Source: Marivita sp. GX14005
Lineage (GTDB): Bacteria; Pseudomonadota; Alphaproteobacteria; Rhodobacterales; Rhodobacteraceae
Reading direction: 5' to 3'
Length of the DNA stretch: 64,000 nt
NCBI RefSeq assembly: GCF_023370775.1
Contig: NZ_JAMCCQ010000005.1
Location: 124,001-188,000, forward strand
The translations under genes were made by a program, and so were the position numbers. Under the pieces are notes generated by a model. That model made no database searches. It saw only the letters and a list, made by a program, of their open reading frames with translations, and was not told the DNA's origin. Below, in pieces: positions 45,919-54,238 of this stretch; positions within the stretch are counted from its first letter, which is position 1, and every line of letters starts with the position of its first letter.

Positions 45919-45984
45919 TTGACGGGGGGCGGCAAGCTACGCCAATTTGTGCGAGCCGATACGGGCACACACAAGATATAGTGT
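45919..45984 (+). promoter_or_regulatory. nrdJ promoter with NrdR box
   Basis: TTGACG (45919-45924) and CAATTT (45943-45948) form a plausible sigma-70 promoter with 18-nt spacing. A near-consensus NrdR box ACACAAGATATAGTGT lies at 45969-45984, about two to three helical turns from a weak partner (CTAC...GTGC at 45937-45952) overlapping the -10. NrdR represses ribonucleotide reductase genes by binding such tandem boxes when dATP is high. Confidence 0.65.
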
Positions 45985-46128
45985 TCGGTCGGTCTTGAAA
46001 CGCAGAACAGGTCAAACCGGTTTTAAGGGTTTGCCTTCGCATGTCAGCCATGCGGAGGGTGGCTCTCTGCGTCTCTCGCGGCCCGGTTGGGGGCTTTGTC
46101 TGGGGTTTAACAAGAAGAGAACGGCGCG

Positions 46129-49100
46129 ATGAAAATCGAGAGAAAATTTACCAAGGCAGGTCAGGACGCTTATGCGGGGATCGAGTTCGTCTCGACCACC
46201 TCCGAGATCCGCAACCCGGACGGCACCGTTGTCTTTCATCTCGACAACGTGGAAGTGCCCGCCAGCTGGAGCCAGGTCGCCAGCGATGTCATCGCGCAGA
46301 AATATTTCCGCAAGGCCGGGGTGCCCGTCGCGCTGAAGAAGATTGAGGAAAACGACGTTCCCAGCTTCCTGTGGCGCAGCAAGCCGGCCTCGGCCAAGAC
46401 CGAAACCACCGGGGAGACCTCCTCCAAGCAGGTTTTCGACCGTCTGGCCGGCGCCTGGACCTATTGGGGCTGGAAGGGTGGATATTTCACCACCGAAGAA
46501 GACGCGCAGGCCTATTTCGACGAAATGCGCTACATGCTGGCAACCCAGATGGCCGCGCCGAACTCCCCCCAGTGGTTCAACACCGGCCTGCATTGGGCCT
46601 ACGGCATCGACGGTCCGGGGCAGGGCCATTTCTATGTCGATTACAAGACCGGCAAGCTGACGAAATCGACCTCGGCCTATGAGCATCCGCAACCCCACGC
46701 GTGCTTCATCCAGTCGGTCGCCGACGATCTGGTGGGCGATGGCGGTATCATGGATCTTTGGGTCCGCGAGGCGCGTTTGTTCAAGTATGGCTCCGGCACC
46801 GGCACCAACTTCTCCAGCCTGCGCGCCGCCGATGAGCCGCTGTCGGGTGGCGGCAAATCCTCCGGCCTGATGGGCTTTCTCAAGATCGGCGACCGTGCGG
46901 CGGGCGCGATCAAGTCGGGCGGCACCACGCGCCGCGCGGCCAAGATGGTGATCTGCGATGCCGATCACCCCGACATCCAGGAATTCATCAACTGGAAGGT
47001 CAAGGAAGAGCAGAAGGTCGCCTCCATCGTCGCCGGATCGAAGATGCACGAAAAGATGCTCAACGCGATCTTTGCGGCCATCGGCACATGGGATGGCGCG
47101 GAAGAAGACGCCTATGATCCCAAGAAGAACGACGCCCTGAAAGGCGCGATCCGCGCGGCCAAGGGCGTGATGATCCCCGAGACCTATATCAAGCGCGTTC
47201 TGGATTACGCACGTCAGGGCTATGCGAGCATCGAGTTCCCGACCTACGATACCGATTGGGATTCAGAAGCCTATGCGTCGGTTTCGGGCCAGAACTCGAA
47301 CAACTCGATCCGCGTGACCAATGCCTTTCTGCAGGCAGTCAAGGACGATGCGGATTGGGAATTGATCCGCCGCACCGATGGCAGCGTCGCCAAGACGATC
47401 AAGGCGCGCGATCTTTGGGAAGATGTGGGCCACGCCGCATGGGCCTGCGCCGATCCGGGCATCCAGTTCCACACCACCGTCAACGAATGGCACACCTGCC
47501 CCGAAGACGGCGAGATCCGCGGCTCGAACCCGTGCTCGGAATATATGTTCCTTGACGATACCGCCTGTAACCTTGCCTCGATGAACCTGCTGACCTTCCT
47601 CAAGGACGGCGTGTTCCAGTCCGAGGACTACATGCACGCCACGCGCCTCTGGACGCTGACGCTGGAAATCTCGGTGATGATGGCGCAGTTCCCATCCAAG
47701 GAGATCGCGCAGCGCAGCTATGATTTCCGCACGCTGGGTCTGGGCTATGCCAATATCGGCGGGCTGCTGATGAACATGGGCTATTCCTATGACAGCGACG
47801 AGGGCCGCGCGCTCTGCGGGGCACTGACCGCGGTGATGACCGGCGTGTCCTACGCCACTTCGGCCGAGATCGCCGGAGAGCTGGGCGCCTTCGCGGGCTA
47901 CAAGAAGAACCGCGAGCACATGCTGCGCGTCATCCGCAACCACCGCAACGCCGCCTATGGCAAGACGGAGGGCTATGAGGCGCTGTCGGTCAAGCCGGTC
48001 GCGCTGGATCACGGCAATTGTCCCGATCCGATGCTGGTCGAGTTGGCCATGTCGAGCTGGGACGAGGCGCTGCGTCTTGGCGAAAAGCACGGCTACCGCA
48101 ACGCGCAGGCCACGGTGATCGCGCCCACCGGCACTATCGGTCTGGTGATGGATTGCGACACAACCGGGATCGAGCCGGATTTCGCATTGGTCAAGTTCAA
48201 GAAACTGGCGGGCGGCGGCTATTTCAAGATCATCAACCAGTCCGTGCCCGCCGCGCTTGAAAAGCTGGGCTACAGCACCTCGCAGATCGAGGAGATCGTG
48301 GCCTATGCCGTCGGCCACGGCACCATCGGCAATGCGCCCGGCATCAACCACACCTCGCTGATCGGGCACGGCTTCGGCCCCGCGCAGCTTGAAAAGGTCG
48401 ATGGCGCGCTGGCGGCGGCGTTCGATATCCGTTTCGTCTTCAACCAGTGGACGCTGGGCGAGGAGTTCTGCCGCGAGGTGCTGGGCATCCCGGCGGAGAA
48501 GCTGAACGATCCGACCTTCGATCTGCTGCGGCATCTGGGCTACACCCGTGCCGAGATCGAGGCGGCGAACGATCATGTCTGCGGCACCATGACGCTCGAA
48601 GGCGCGCCCTATTTGAAGGACGAGCATCTGCCGGTCTTCGATTGCGCCAATCCCTGCGGCAAGAAGGGCAAGCGCTATCTGTCGGTCAACAGCCACATCA
48701 CCATGATGGCCGCCGCGCAAAGCTTCATTTCGGGCGCGATCTCCAAGACGATCAACATGCCCAATGACGCCACCATCGAGGATTGCCAGAATGCCTATGA
48801 GCTGAGCTGGTCGCTCGGCACCAAGGCCAACGCGCTCTATCGGGACGGCTCCAAGCTGAGCCAGCCGCTTGCGGCGGCGCTGGTCGAGGATGACGAGGAT
48901 GCGGCGGAGGTGCTCGAGTCCGGCTCCACGCAGGAAAAGGCGCAGGTTCTCGCCGAAAAGATCGTCGAGAAGATCGTGGTGAAGGAAGTTGCCAAATCGC
49001 AGCGCGAGAAGATGCCCGAGCGGCGCAAGGGCTACACCCAGAAGGCCACCATCGGCGGGCACAAGGTCTATCTGCGCACCGGCGAATATGCCGATGGCCA

Positions 49101-49776
49101 GCTTGGCGAGATCTTCATCGACATGCACAAGGAAGGCGCCGGCTTCCGGGCGATGATGAACAACTTTGCCATCGCCGTGTCGGTCGGCCTGCAATACGGC
49201 GTGCCGCTGGAGGAGTTCGTCGATGCCTTCACCTTCACCAAGTTCGAACCGGCGGGCATGGTGCAGGGCAATGACAGCATCAAGAACGCGACCTCGATCC
49301 TCGATTACATCTTCCGCGAACTGGCGGTCAGCTACCTTGACCGGACCGACCTGGCCCATGTGAAGCCCGAAGGGGCCAGCTTCGACGATATCGGCAAGGG
49401 CGATCAGGAGGGCGTCTCCAACGTCAAGGAACTGTCCGAAACGGCGGCCTCCAAATCGCTCGAAGTGCTCAAGCAGATCAGCTCGACCGGCTATCTGCGC
49501 AAGCGGATGCCGCAGGAACTGGTGGTGCTGCAGGGCGGCCAGTCCCTCGCGGTCGGCGATACCTCGTCCGCGTTGGGGGGGCTGGCGCCGGAGACCTCGG
49601 TGGTGACCGCGAGCGTATCCAGAACGACGAGCACCAGCACCATGACCGCCGTGACCCGCGCCAAGATGCAGGGCTACGAAGGCGAGGCCTGCGGCGATTG
49701 CGGCAACTACACGCTGGTGCGCAACGGCACCTGCATGAAGTGCAACACCTGCGGCGGAACGTCGGGATGTAGCTGA
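46129..49776 (+). CDS. nrdJ: Vitamin B12-dependent ribonucleoside-diphosphate reductase (class II)
   Basis: A 1215-residue class II ribonucleotide reductase, using adenosylcobalamin to make deoxyribonucleotides without oxygen dependence. Segments in order: [18 protein letters not shown], the first active Cys in [24 protein letters not shown], the [20 protein letters not shown] catalytic loop, [20 protein letters not shown], then the C-terminal region [19 protein letters not shown]. It ends in a Cys-rich tail ([30 protein letters not shown]) that reduces the active site and likely binds Zn. No intein is seen. Length (about 1200) is the standard alphaproteobacterial form. It likely provides the cell's dNTPs under NrdR control. 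Confidence 0.96.
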   Translation: MKIERKFTKAGQDAYAGIEFVSTTSEIRNPDGTVVFHLDNVEVPASWSQVASDVIAQKYFRKAGVPVALKKIEENDVPSFLWRSKPASAKTETTGETSSKQVFDRLAGAWTYWGWKGGYFTTEEDAQAYFDEMRYMLATQMAAPNSPQWFNTGLHWAYGIDGPGQGHFYVDYKTGKLTKSTSAYEHPQPHACFIQSVADDLVGDGGIMDLWVREARLFKYGSGTGTNFSSLRAADEPLSGGGKSSGLMGFLKIGDRAAGAIKSGGTTRRAAKMVICDADHPDIQEFINWKVKEEQKVASIVAGSKMHEKMLNAIFAAIGTWDGAEEDAYDPKKNDALKGAIRAAKGVMIPETYIKRVLDYARQGYASIEFPTYDTDWDSEAYASVSGQNSNNSIRVTNAFLQAVKDDADWELIRRTDGSVAKTIKARDLWEDVGHAAWACADPGIQFHTTVNEWHTCPEDGEIRGSNPCSEYMFLDDTACNLASMNLLTFLKDGVFQSEDYMHATRLWTLTLEISVMMAQFPSKEIAQRSYDFRTLGLGYANIGGLLMNMGYSYDSDEGRALCGALTAVMTGVSYATSAEIAGELGAFAGYKKNREHMLRVIRNHRNAAYGKTEGYEALSVKPVALDHGNCPDPMLVELAMSSWDEALRLGEKHGYRNAQATVIAPTGTIGLVMDCDTTGIEPDFALVKFKKLAGGGYFKIINQSVPAALEKLGYSTSQIEEIVAYAVGHGTIGNAPGINHTSLIGHGFGPAQLEKVDGALAAAFDIRFVFNQWTLGEEFCREVLGIPAEKLNDPTFDLLRHLGYTRAEIEAANDHVCGTMTLEGAPYLKDEHLPVFDCANPCGKKGKRYLSVNSHITMMAAAQSFISGAISKTINMPNDATIEDCQNAYELSWSLGTKANALYRDGSKLSQPLAAALVEDDEDAAEVLESGSTQEKAQVLAEKIVEKIVVKEVAKSQREKMPERRKGYTQKATIGGHKVYLRTGEYADGQLGEIFIDMHKEGAGFRAMMNNFAIAVSVGLQYGVPLEEFVDAFTFTKFEPAGMVQGNDSIKNATSILDYIFRELAVSYLDRTDLAHVKPEGASFDDIGKGDQEGVSNVKELSETAASKSLEVLKQISSTGYLRKRMPQELVVLQGGQSLAVGDTSSALGGLAPETSVVTASVSRTTSTSTMTAVTRAKMQGYEGEACGDCGNYTLVRNGTCMKCNTCGGTSGCS

Positions 49777-49787
49777 CGCTTGCGGAG

Positions 49788-49867
49788 TTTATGTCCTTCC
49801 GGGCATAGTTTGTCCCGTTTCGGGCAAAGGTTGTCCGGTCCGGGAGCAAAGGTTCTCCGGGAGGGAC
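49788..49867 (+). repeat. Imperfect 21-22-nt tandem repeats after nrdJ
   Basis: Three and a half units start at 49788, 49809, 49831 and 49853, sharing a TTTGTCC start and a CGGGCAAAGG-type end (units 21, 22, 22 and 15 nt). The period of two helical turns suggests arrayed binding sites of one protein. They lie 12 nt beyond the nrdJ stop, exactly where the core backbone gives way to accessory genes. The binding protein is unknown. Confidence 0.55.
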
Positions 49868-49932
49868 GAAAACGATCTTCTGGATGGATCGCATTAGATT
49901 GAGGTCGATCCCGAGGCGATGACATCGAGACC

Positions 49933-50055
49933 CAGAGCAGGTGCGCTTGCTCTGCACTTTGGAAGGGCCGCAGGCATAAAATAAAGCGAGCGGTGAATCA
50001 ACTGAGCTCTTTCCAAAGAAACTCATGGGGCGCCTTTTGGAGGCGCCCCTTTTTT
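49933..50055 (+). ncRNA. Candidate structured small RNA ending in an intrinsic terminator
   Basis: Three hairpins follow one another in the gap between nrdJ and the defence operon: CAGAGCA/TGCTCTG (49933-49954), a long-range 8-bp stem CTTTGGAA (49957-49964) with TTCCAAAG (50011-50018), and a GC-rich terminator (50027-50055) with six T. No ORF immediately precedes the terminator, since nrdJ ended 250 nt earlier. The 5' end and promoter are not defined. It does not match tmRNA, 6S or SRP RNA to my eye. Confidence 0.4.
50027..50055 (+). terminator. Strong intrinsic terminator
   Basis: GGGGCGCC (50027-50034) pairs perfectly with GGCGCCCC (50042-50049) around TTTTGGA and is followed by TTTTTT (50050-50055). 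It ends any plus-strand transcript entering the accessory region, either from nrdJ or from the candidate small RNA. The rest of the 49777-50167 gap holds only the tandem repeats and an unclear promoter region for the next operon. Confidence 0.9.
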
Positions 50056-50167
50056 GAAGTGATGCGCCCGAAGACGAACTACCAAAAGTGGATGGCTGCA
50101 ATAAGTGCCGCTCGAAATTAGTAGGTAAACCAATGACGAGGCAAATTACGTCGTTAAAGAGGTGATC

Positions 50168-50842
50168 GTGATCGATATGAAATCCCCGGAAGCAATCCAG
50201 ACCATCTTGGCATTCGTTGTGCCAGGCCTGCTCCTGATGTTCTTCCGGAGCCAGTTTCTCACCGGTCGTGGACAGAAGCACTCGGATGCACTCTTGAGCT
50301 ACTTCGTCATCTCGGTCGTTTACCTTGCCGCGACCTTGCCGGCTTTCCAATGGATCAGCCAGAAGCAAACAGGGTGGGGTGTTGTCGGGTGGATCGTGCT
50401 CGTGTTCGGACTCCCTGCAATTATCGGCAGCCTTATAGGACTTGCCACCCGCAAAGAATTTACGCGCCAGCTTCTACGTCGCCTTCGCATCAACCCCGTC
50501 CATCCAATTGCCGCCGCCTGGGACTGGAAGTTTGGCGAGATGTCAGGCGCGTATGTGCTCGTCACCATCAAGAACGGCGGTCCCATTGCCGGATATTGCG
50601 GTGATGCGTCGTTCATCTCCTCCGATCCCGGAGAGCGCGATCTCTACCTCGAGAAGGTCTACGAGATCGATGCGGAGGGCACCTGGCAGGATGCGGGCCA
50701 GCGCAGTATGCTCATCAAGGCCGACGAAGTCCGGTTCGTCGAGTTCATCATTCCGCAACATGAAGAAGGACCGTCATATGGCGAAGAAACCGACAGCGAC
50801 GCCAGTATCCCGACCCACGAAACCATCGTCGACCTACGTTGA
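50168..50842 (+). CDS. DUF6338-like membrane protein
   Basis: A 224-residue membrane protein, first gene of the CD-NTase/SLATT operon. Three hydrophobic segments occupy the N-terminal half: TILAFVVPGLLLMFFRSQF, LSYFVISVVYLAATLPAFQW and WGVVGWIVLVFGLPAIIGSL. The cytoplasmic C-terminal half includes WDWKFGEMSGAYVLVTIKNG, PIAGYCGDASFISSDPGERD and YLEKVYEI, matching the DUF6338 pattern as I know it. Start codons are GTGs: 50168 follows AGAGG by five nt; GTG 50162 and ATG 50177 are alternatives. Its 3' end overlaps the next small gene by 65 nt. Function is unknown, perhaps a membrane sensor or effector. Confidence 0.65.
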   Translation: MIDMKSPEAIQTILAFVVPGLLLMFFRSQFLTGRGQKHSDALLSYFVISVVYLAATLPAFQWISQKQTGWGVVGWIVLVFGLPAIIGSLIGLATRKEFTRQLLRRLRINPVHPIAAAWDWKFGEMSGAYVLVTIKNGGPIAGYCGDASFISSDPGERDLYLEKVYEIDAEGTWQDAGQRSMLIKADEVRFVEFIIPQHEEGPSYGEETDSDASIPTHETIVDLR

Positions 50843-50939
50843 GAACGGTTATCGCCCGAAACCGCAGGGTGGCCACCAGCCCACCACGGGAAGCGCACCG
50901 GGCAAGCCTCCGCGTGGCGGCAGCGTGGTCAAGAAATGA
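50778..50939 (+). CDS. Small basic Pro/Thr/Gly-rich protein
   Basis: A 53-residue protein beginning MAKKPTATPVSRPTKPSSTY and ending in KPPRGGSVVKK. It is low in complexity, basic and likely unfolded (about one third Pro, Lys, Thr and Gly). The start is supported by AAGAAGGACCGTC just upstream. It overlaps the end of the DUF6338 gene in another frame and ends 26 nt before the nucleotidyltransferase gene. I know no family for it. The tight placement within the operon suggests a real component, perhaps a partner peptide, but no function can be given. Confidence 0.6.
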   Translation: MAKKPTATPVSRPTKPSSTYVENGYRPKPQGGHQPTTGSAPGKPPRGGSVVKK

Positions 50940-50965
50940 AGGTTGATAACGAGTAGGAGGCCGAG

Positions 50966-51847
50966 GTGGGCGTCGCAGAACGTTTCGAGAAATTTCACAA
51001 CAACATCCTGCTGACCCAACAGCAGCATCAGGACGGTGCCGATCGACGGCAGAGCGTAGTCAAGGCTTTGAACAAGCACTATCGTGGCACATCATCCGGA
51101 ACGGATAACTCCTTATTCGTAGGATCGCGCGGAAAGTTCACGAGCATCAGGCCGCCTCGCGACGTCGACGTTCTCTATGCCATGCCCTACGCGGTATACG
51201 AACGCTTCCAGAAGCGATCGGGCAATAGGCAGTCGGCACTCCTGCAGGAGGTCAAGAACGTTCTTCAGGCTGCGTTTTCGACCACGTCCTACATCAAGGG
51301 TGATGGTCCGGTCGTGAAGGTGCCGTTCTCGACCTTCAACGTCGAGTTGATACCAGCATTCCAGCTCGATAGTGGAAAATATTGGGTTTGCTTCACTAAG
51401 GACGGCGGGTCCTACGTGACCGCTGACTATATCGCTGAGAACGATGCCGTCAGGGCAAGCAATGACGACACCGATGGGCAGACTCGCGAACTCGTGCGGA
51501 TGATGAAGAAGTGGCAAGAATACTGTTCCGTGCCGATCAGGTCATTCTGGATCGAGCTCATCGCTATTGAGTTCCTCAGAGGATGGGAACACAAGGGCAA
51601 AACTCGCCTCTATCACGATTACATGGTTCGAGACTTTCTTTCGTATCTCAAGAGCAAGCGTTTCGGATACGTGGCGGCTCCCGGAACGGGCGAGTTCATG
51701 AGCCTTGGGGATTCGTGGTATTCGAAGGCTGATAACGCTCATGGACGTGCGGTGAAGGCTTGCTCCCTTGAGACTTCCGACGTCGGTGCGGCCGGAGACG
51801 AGTGGCAGAAGATCTTCGGCGCCATCAGCATGCCGAGGATCCCATGA
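50966..51847 (+). CDS. SMODS-domain nucleotidyltransferase (CD-NTase-like)
   Basis: A 293-residue nucleotidyltransferase of the SMODS / cGAS-DncV-like (CD-NTase) type. The catalytic motif is FVGSRGKFTSIRPPRDVDVL with Gly53-Ser54 and metal-binding Asp66 and Asp68; the third acidic residue is Glu127 in TFNVELIPAF. The helical C-terminal half includes FWIELIAIEFLRGW. The whole set needed for making a cyclic or linear oligonucleotide signal looks intact. In CBASS-like systems phage infection triggers such synthesis and a partner effector kills or arrests the cell. The likely effector is the next gene (SLATT). The start is GTG at 50966 after AGGAGG. ATGA overlap with the next gene shows coupling. 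Confidence 0.85.
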   Translation: MGVAERFEKFHNNILLTQQQHQDGADRRQSVVKALNKHYRGTSSGTDNSLFVGSRGKFTSIRPPRDVDVLYAMPYAVYERFQKRSGNRQSALLQEVKNVLQAAFSTTSYIKGDGPVVKVPFSTFNVELIPAFQLDSGKYWVCFTKDGGSYVTADYIAENDAVRASNDDTDGQTRELVRMMKKWQEYCSVPIRSFWIELIAIEFLRGWEHKGKTRLYHDYMVRDFLSYLKSKRFGYVAAPGTGEFMSLGDSWYSKADNAHGRAVKACSLETSDVGAAGDEWQKIFGAISMPRIP

Positions 51848-52365
51848 CCGATCAACGCGTTCAGGAGCTCATCAAGGAATGCAAACGTCAGGAGGAATCC
51901 TGCGCGTATACGGCTGTCGGCCTCTACATCTGGGAGAAATGGTCTCGCTCCTGGAACACCGTTTTCATCGTCGCGCCGATCATTTTCGGCGGCTTCGCTT
52001 CCAGCGAGCTTCTCTTGGATATCCCCACTACATGGGCACCATACGTCGCGGCCGCTCTCGCTCTGCTTGCTGGATTTTTTCCCACGATCTACAAGGCACT
52101 GGGGATGGACATGCGGGTGAGTGAAATCGGCGCCTCAGCGACTGAGTTCACCAACATGCGCGACCGGTTTCGCCAAATGGCCGCAACCCACACGCAGACG
52201 AGTTTTGAGGAATTTCAACCGGCTTTTGAGCAGTTGATGGACAGGATGGACGCCGCTAGGTCGGCGTCACCCACCTTGCCGGAATGGTGCTTCAAGGAAG
52301 CACAGAAAAAACTCGACAGCGGCGACTACGCCTTCGCTGTGGACGACGAGAAAAGCGGGAAATAA
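51844..52365 (+). CDS. SLATT-domain two-TM protein, likely effector
   Basis: A 173-residue protein with an N-terminal cytosolic helix (QRVQELIKECKRQEESCAY), two close membrane segments (VFIVAPIIFGGFASSELLL, about 40-58; APYVAAALALLAGFFPTIY, about 65-83) and a helical C-terminal part. This is the SLATT layout (SMODS and SLOG-associating two-TM), proposed to form membrane-damaging effectors gated by a nucleotide signal. Its ATG overlaps the stop of the nucleotidyltransferase gene, consistent with that pairing. No enzymatic residues are seen. Effector function is inference from the family. Confidence 0.82.
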   Translation: MTDQRVQELIKECKRQEESCAYTAVGLYIWEKWSRSWNTVFIVAPIIFGGFASSELLLDIPTTWAPYVAAALALLAGFFPTIYKALGMDMRVSEIGASATEFTNMRDRFRQMAATHTQTSFEEFQPAFEQLMDRMDAARSASPTLPEWCFKEAQKKLDSGDYAFAVDDEKSGK

Positions 52366-52416
52366 TGGAGAGCCGCTTGGCAGCCGCCAAACTGCTGACG
52401 CTTTGAGCAGACACCC

Positions 52417-53019
52417 ATGAGATACCTGAGCATCAGACGCGAAATCGAAGGCAGCCTACCCACAGTGGCGGAACTCCTTCGCCAGAAGGACGAAAACGAT
52501 GCTTTCCGCGCCATGAGCCAAGCAGACATCGAGATCGTCGAGGTTGGATACGATAACTGGAACGGCGGGACCGAGCTCTGGACTGTCTATCTTCGTGTCC
52601 CGGTCAGCGTGTTTGTGTCGATCGAGGATCGCCGGGACGAGATCGCCGGGATCATCTCGAAGAACCTCGAACTCGTTGCGGGAAAGGACAATGGATACTG
52701 GGTGAGCGCGGAGATCTCACCGACGCTCGCGCCACCCTCGGGGCGGCATGTGCCTGACGGGAATATAGACAAACGCACACGCGCCGCGATCCTTGACGAG
52801 ATGCGTGCTAGGGAGACCGTCTGGCATGGCGCCTTGGATGAGATCGCTTTTCTCAGCCGAATCTTCGATCTGACCTCCCTGCCATCTCATGATAGCCGGT
52901 TCCAGAACGCAGAGCAGGACATCTGGCAGCACTGCATCAACAACTCTGACTGGTCACAAGACTGGCTCTACCGCGATCCGCGTTTCGGTCTCTATGCCGC
53001 TGATCAGAACATATGGACC
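52417..53019 (+). pseudogene. Abortive-infection (Abi-C) gene, 5' part, interrupted by IS
   Basis: The N-terminal 201 codons of a gene starting MRYLSIRREIEGSLPTVAEL. It has no strong motif by itself, apart from a compact domain ending in DWLYRDPRFGLYAADQNIW. Read further it runs into the IS and gains a junk tail (TCRGLVPLLW). Removing 53020-54238 joins it in frame to the fragment at 54239, giving a ~425-residue protein whose C-terminus is an abortive-infection domain. It starts 51 nt after the SLATT gene, in the same direction, so it probably belonged to the defence operon. Confidence 0.75.
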
Positions 53020-53076
53020 TGTCGCGGTTTGGTGCCGCTCCTTTGGTAGCATAATGTGCAGCAAAGGAGACGAACT

Positions 53077-53352
53077 ATGGGCACAGGAAGAACGGATGAA
53101 TTCCGCAAGGATGCAGTGCGAATTGCGCTGACCAGCGGGCTAACACGGCGGCAAGTTGCGGATGATTTAGGCGTTGGGCTTTCGACGCTGAACAAGTGGG
53201 TGACAGCGCACCGCGCTACGGATGTGGTATCGCCCGAGGATCGCGAGCTTGCGCGGGAGAACGAACGACTTCGGCGCGAGAACCGTATCCTCAAGGAGGA
53301 GAGGGACATCCTAAAAAAAGCCACCCAGTTCTTCGCGAGCCAAAAGCCATGA
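53077..53352 (+). CDS. IS3-family transposase OrfA
   Basis: A 91-residue DNA-binding protein: RTDEFRKDAVRIALTSGLTR and RQVADDLGVGLSTLNKWVTA form a helix-turn-helix, followed by a leucine-zipper-like coil (RELARENERLRRENRILKEE). It ends KKATQFFASQKP. The A7 run at 53313-53319 lies near its end and would let ribosomes slip to the orfB frame and make the OrfAB transposase. AAAGGAGA precedes the ATG at 53077. An ATGA overlap joins it to orfB. Confidence 0.93.
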   Translation: MGTGRTDEFRKDAVRIALTSGLTRRQVADDLGVGLSTLNKWVTAHRATDVVSPEDRELARENERLRRENRILKEERDILKKATQFFASQKP

Positions 53353-54206
53353 GGTTCAGGTTCGTTGAAGAACAGTGCGGGGCCTTTCCGATCGACCGGC
53401 TGTGTCAGGTCATGAACGTCAGCCCGCGCGGGTTGCGGGCGTTCCGCAGCCGTCCGGCCAGCCACAGGCAGCGCATGGATATGATCGTTCTGGCGCACAT
53501 CAAGGAACAGTCGCGTCTCAGCCTGGGTAGCTACGGCAGGCCCCGAATGACCGAAGAACTGAAGGAGGTCGGCATTGATGTGGGGCACCGCCGGGTTGGT
53601 CGCCTGATGCGCGAAAACGGGATTACCGTTGAGAGAACACGCAAGTTCAAGGCAACCACTGACAGCGATCACACGTTCAATATTGCGCCGAACCTGCTGG
53701 ATCGCGACTTCCGTGCGACTGAGCCGAACCAGAAATGGGCAGGCGACATCAGCTACATCTGGACTCGCGAGGGGTGGCTATATCTGGCGGTCATCCTCGA
53801 CCTGCATTCCCGGCGTGTCATTGGGTGGGCCGTCAGCAACCGGATGAAGCGCGACCTGGCGATCCGGGCGCTGAAAATGGCCATCGCCTTCCGGGCACCA
53901 CCCAAGGGCTGCATCCATCACACCGACAGAGGTAGCCAATATTGTTCGCATGACTATCAGAAGATCCTGCGCGAACACGGCTTCCAGGTCTCGATGAGCG
54001 GGAAAGGCAATTGTTATGACAATGCGGCAGTCGAGACGTTCTTCAAAACCATCAAGGCTGAGCTGATCTGGCGCAGACCTTGGGTAACCCGGCGCCAGGC
54101 CGAGATGGCAATCTTCGAATACATCAACGGCTTCTATAATCCGCGACGACGCCACTCAGCACTGGGCTGGAAAAGCCCGGTCGCTTTTGAACGGAAGGTG
54201 GCTTAA
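53349..54206 (+). CDS. IS3-family transposase OrfB (DDE integrase domain)
   Basis: A 285-residue catalytic subunit with an intact DDE triad: Asp133 in WAGDISYIWT, Asp193 in HHTDRGSQY and Glu229 in CYDNAAVETFFKTIKAE, plus the HTH_21 region LGSYGRPRMTEELKEVGIDV near the front. The C-terminal end has YNPRRRHSALGWKSP. It is made alone or fused to OrfA by -1 frameshifting. No premature stop is seen, so the element may still move. Confidence 0.94.
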   Translation: MRFRFVEEQCGAFPIDRLCQVMNVSPRGLRAFRSRPASHRQRMDMIVLAHIKEQSRLSLGSYGRPRMTEELKEVGIDVGHRRVGRLMRENGITVERTRKFKATTDSDHTFNIAPNLLDRDFRATEPNQKWAGDISYIWTREGWLYLAVILDLHSRRVIGWAVSNRMKRDLAIRALKMAIAFRAPPKGCIHHTDRGSQYCSHDYQKILREHGFQVSMSGKGNCYDNAAVETFFKTIKAELIWRRPWVTRRQAEMAIFEYINGFYNPRRRHSALGWKSPVAFERKVA

Positions 54207-54238
54207 ACGAGCACTCGGAGCGGCACAAATACGCGACA

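Larger units (their letters stand above)
45676..46128 (+). promoter_or_regulatory. nrdJ control region
   Basis: A 453-nt gene-free gap. It holds a perfect DnaA box TTATCCACA (45815-45823), GANTC sites at 45754-45758 and 45850-45854, a TTGACG...CAATTT promoter (45919-45924 and 45943-45948, 18-nt spacer) and a NrdR-like box ACACAAGATATAGTGT (45969-45984). I looked for a B12 riboswitch box and see none. Elements are listed separately where useful. Confidence 0.6.
53020..54238 (+). mobile_element. IS3-family insertion sequence (1219 bp)
   Basis: Terminal inverted repeats of 22 nt (53020-53041 and 54217-54238) match at 19 of 22 positions; both begin TGTCGCG and end GTGCCGCTCC. Inside are orfA and orfB with a -1 frameshift signal (A7 at 53313-53319), the IS3 plan. 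The group is probably IS51-like, which is judgement. Flanks read GGACC on the left and GGTCC on the right, so there is no exact target duplication. It looks intact and recent. Confidence 0.92.

Noticed and set aside
45676-46128. Cobalamin riboswitch before nrdJ
   Set aside because: B12-dependent nrdJ genes can be riboswitch-linked, but I found no B12 box or multi-stem layout in the gap; it holds promoter and NrdR/DnaA-type sites instead.
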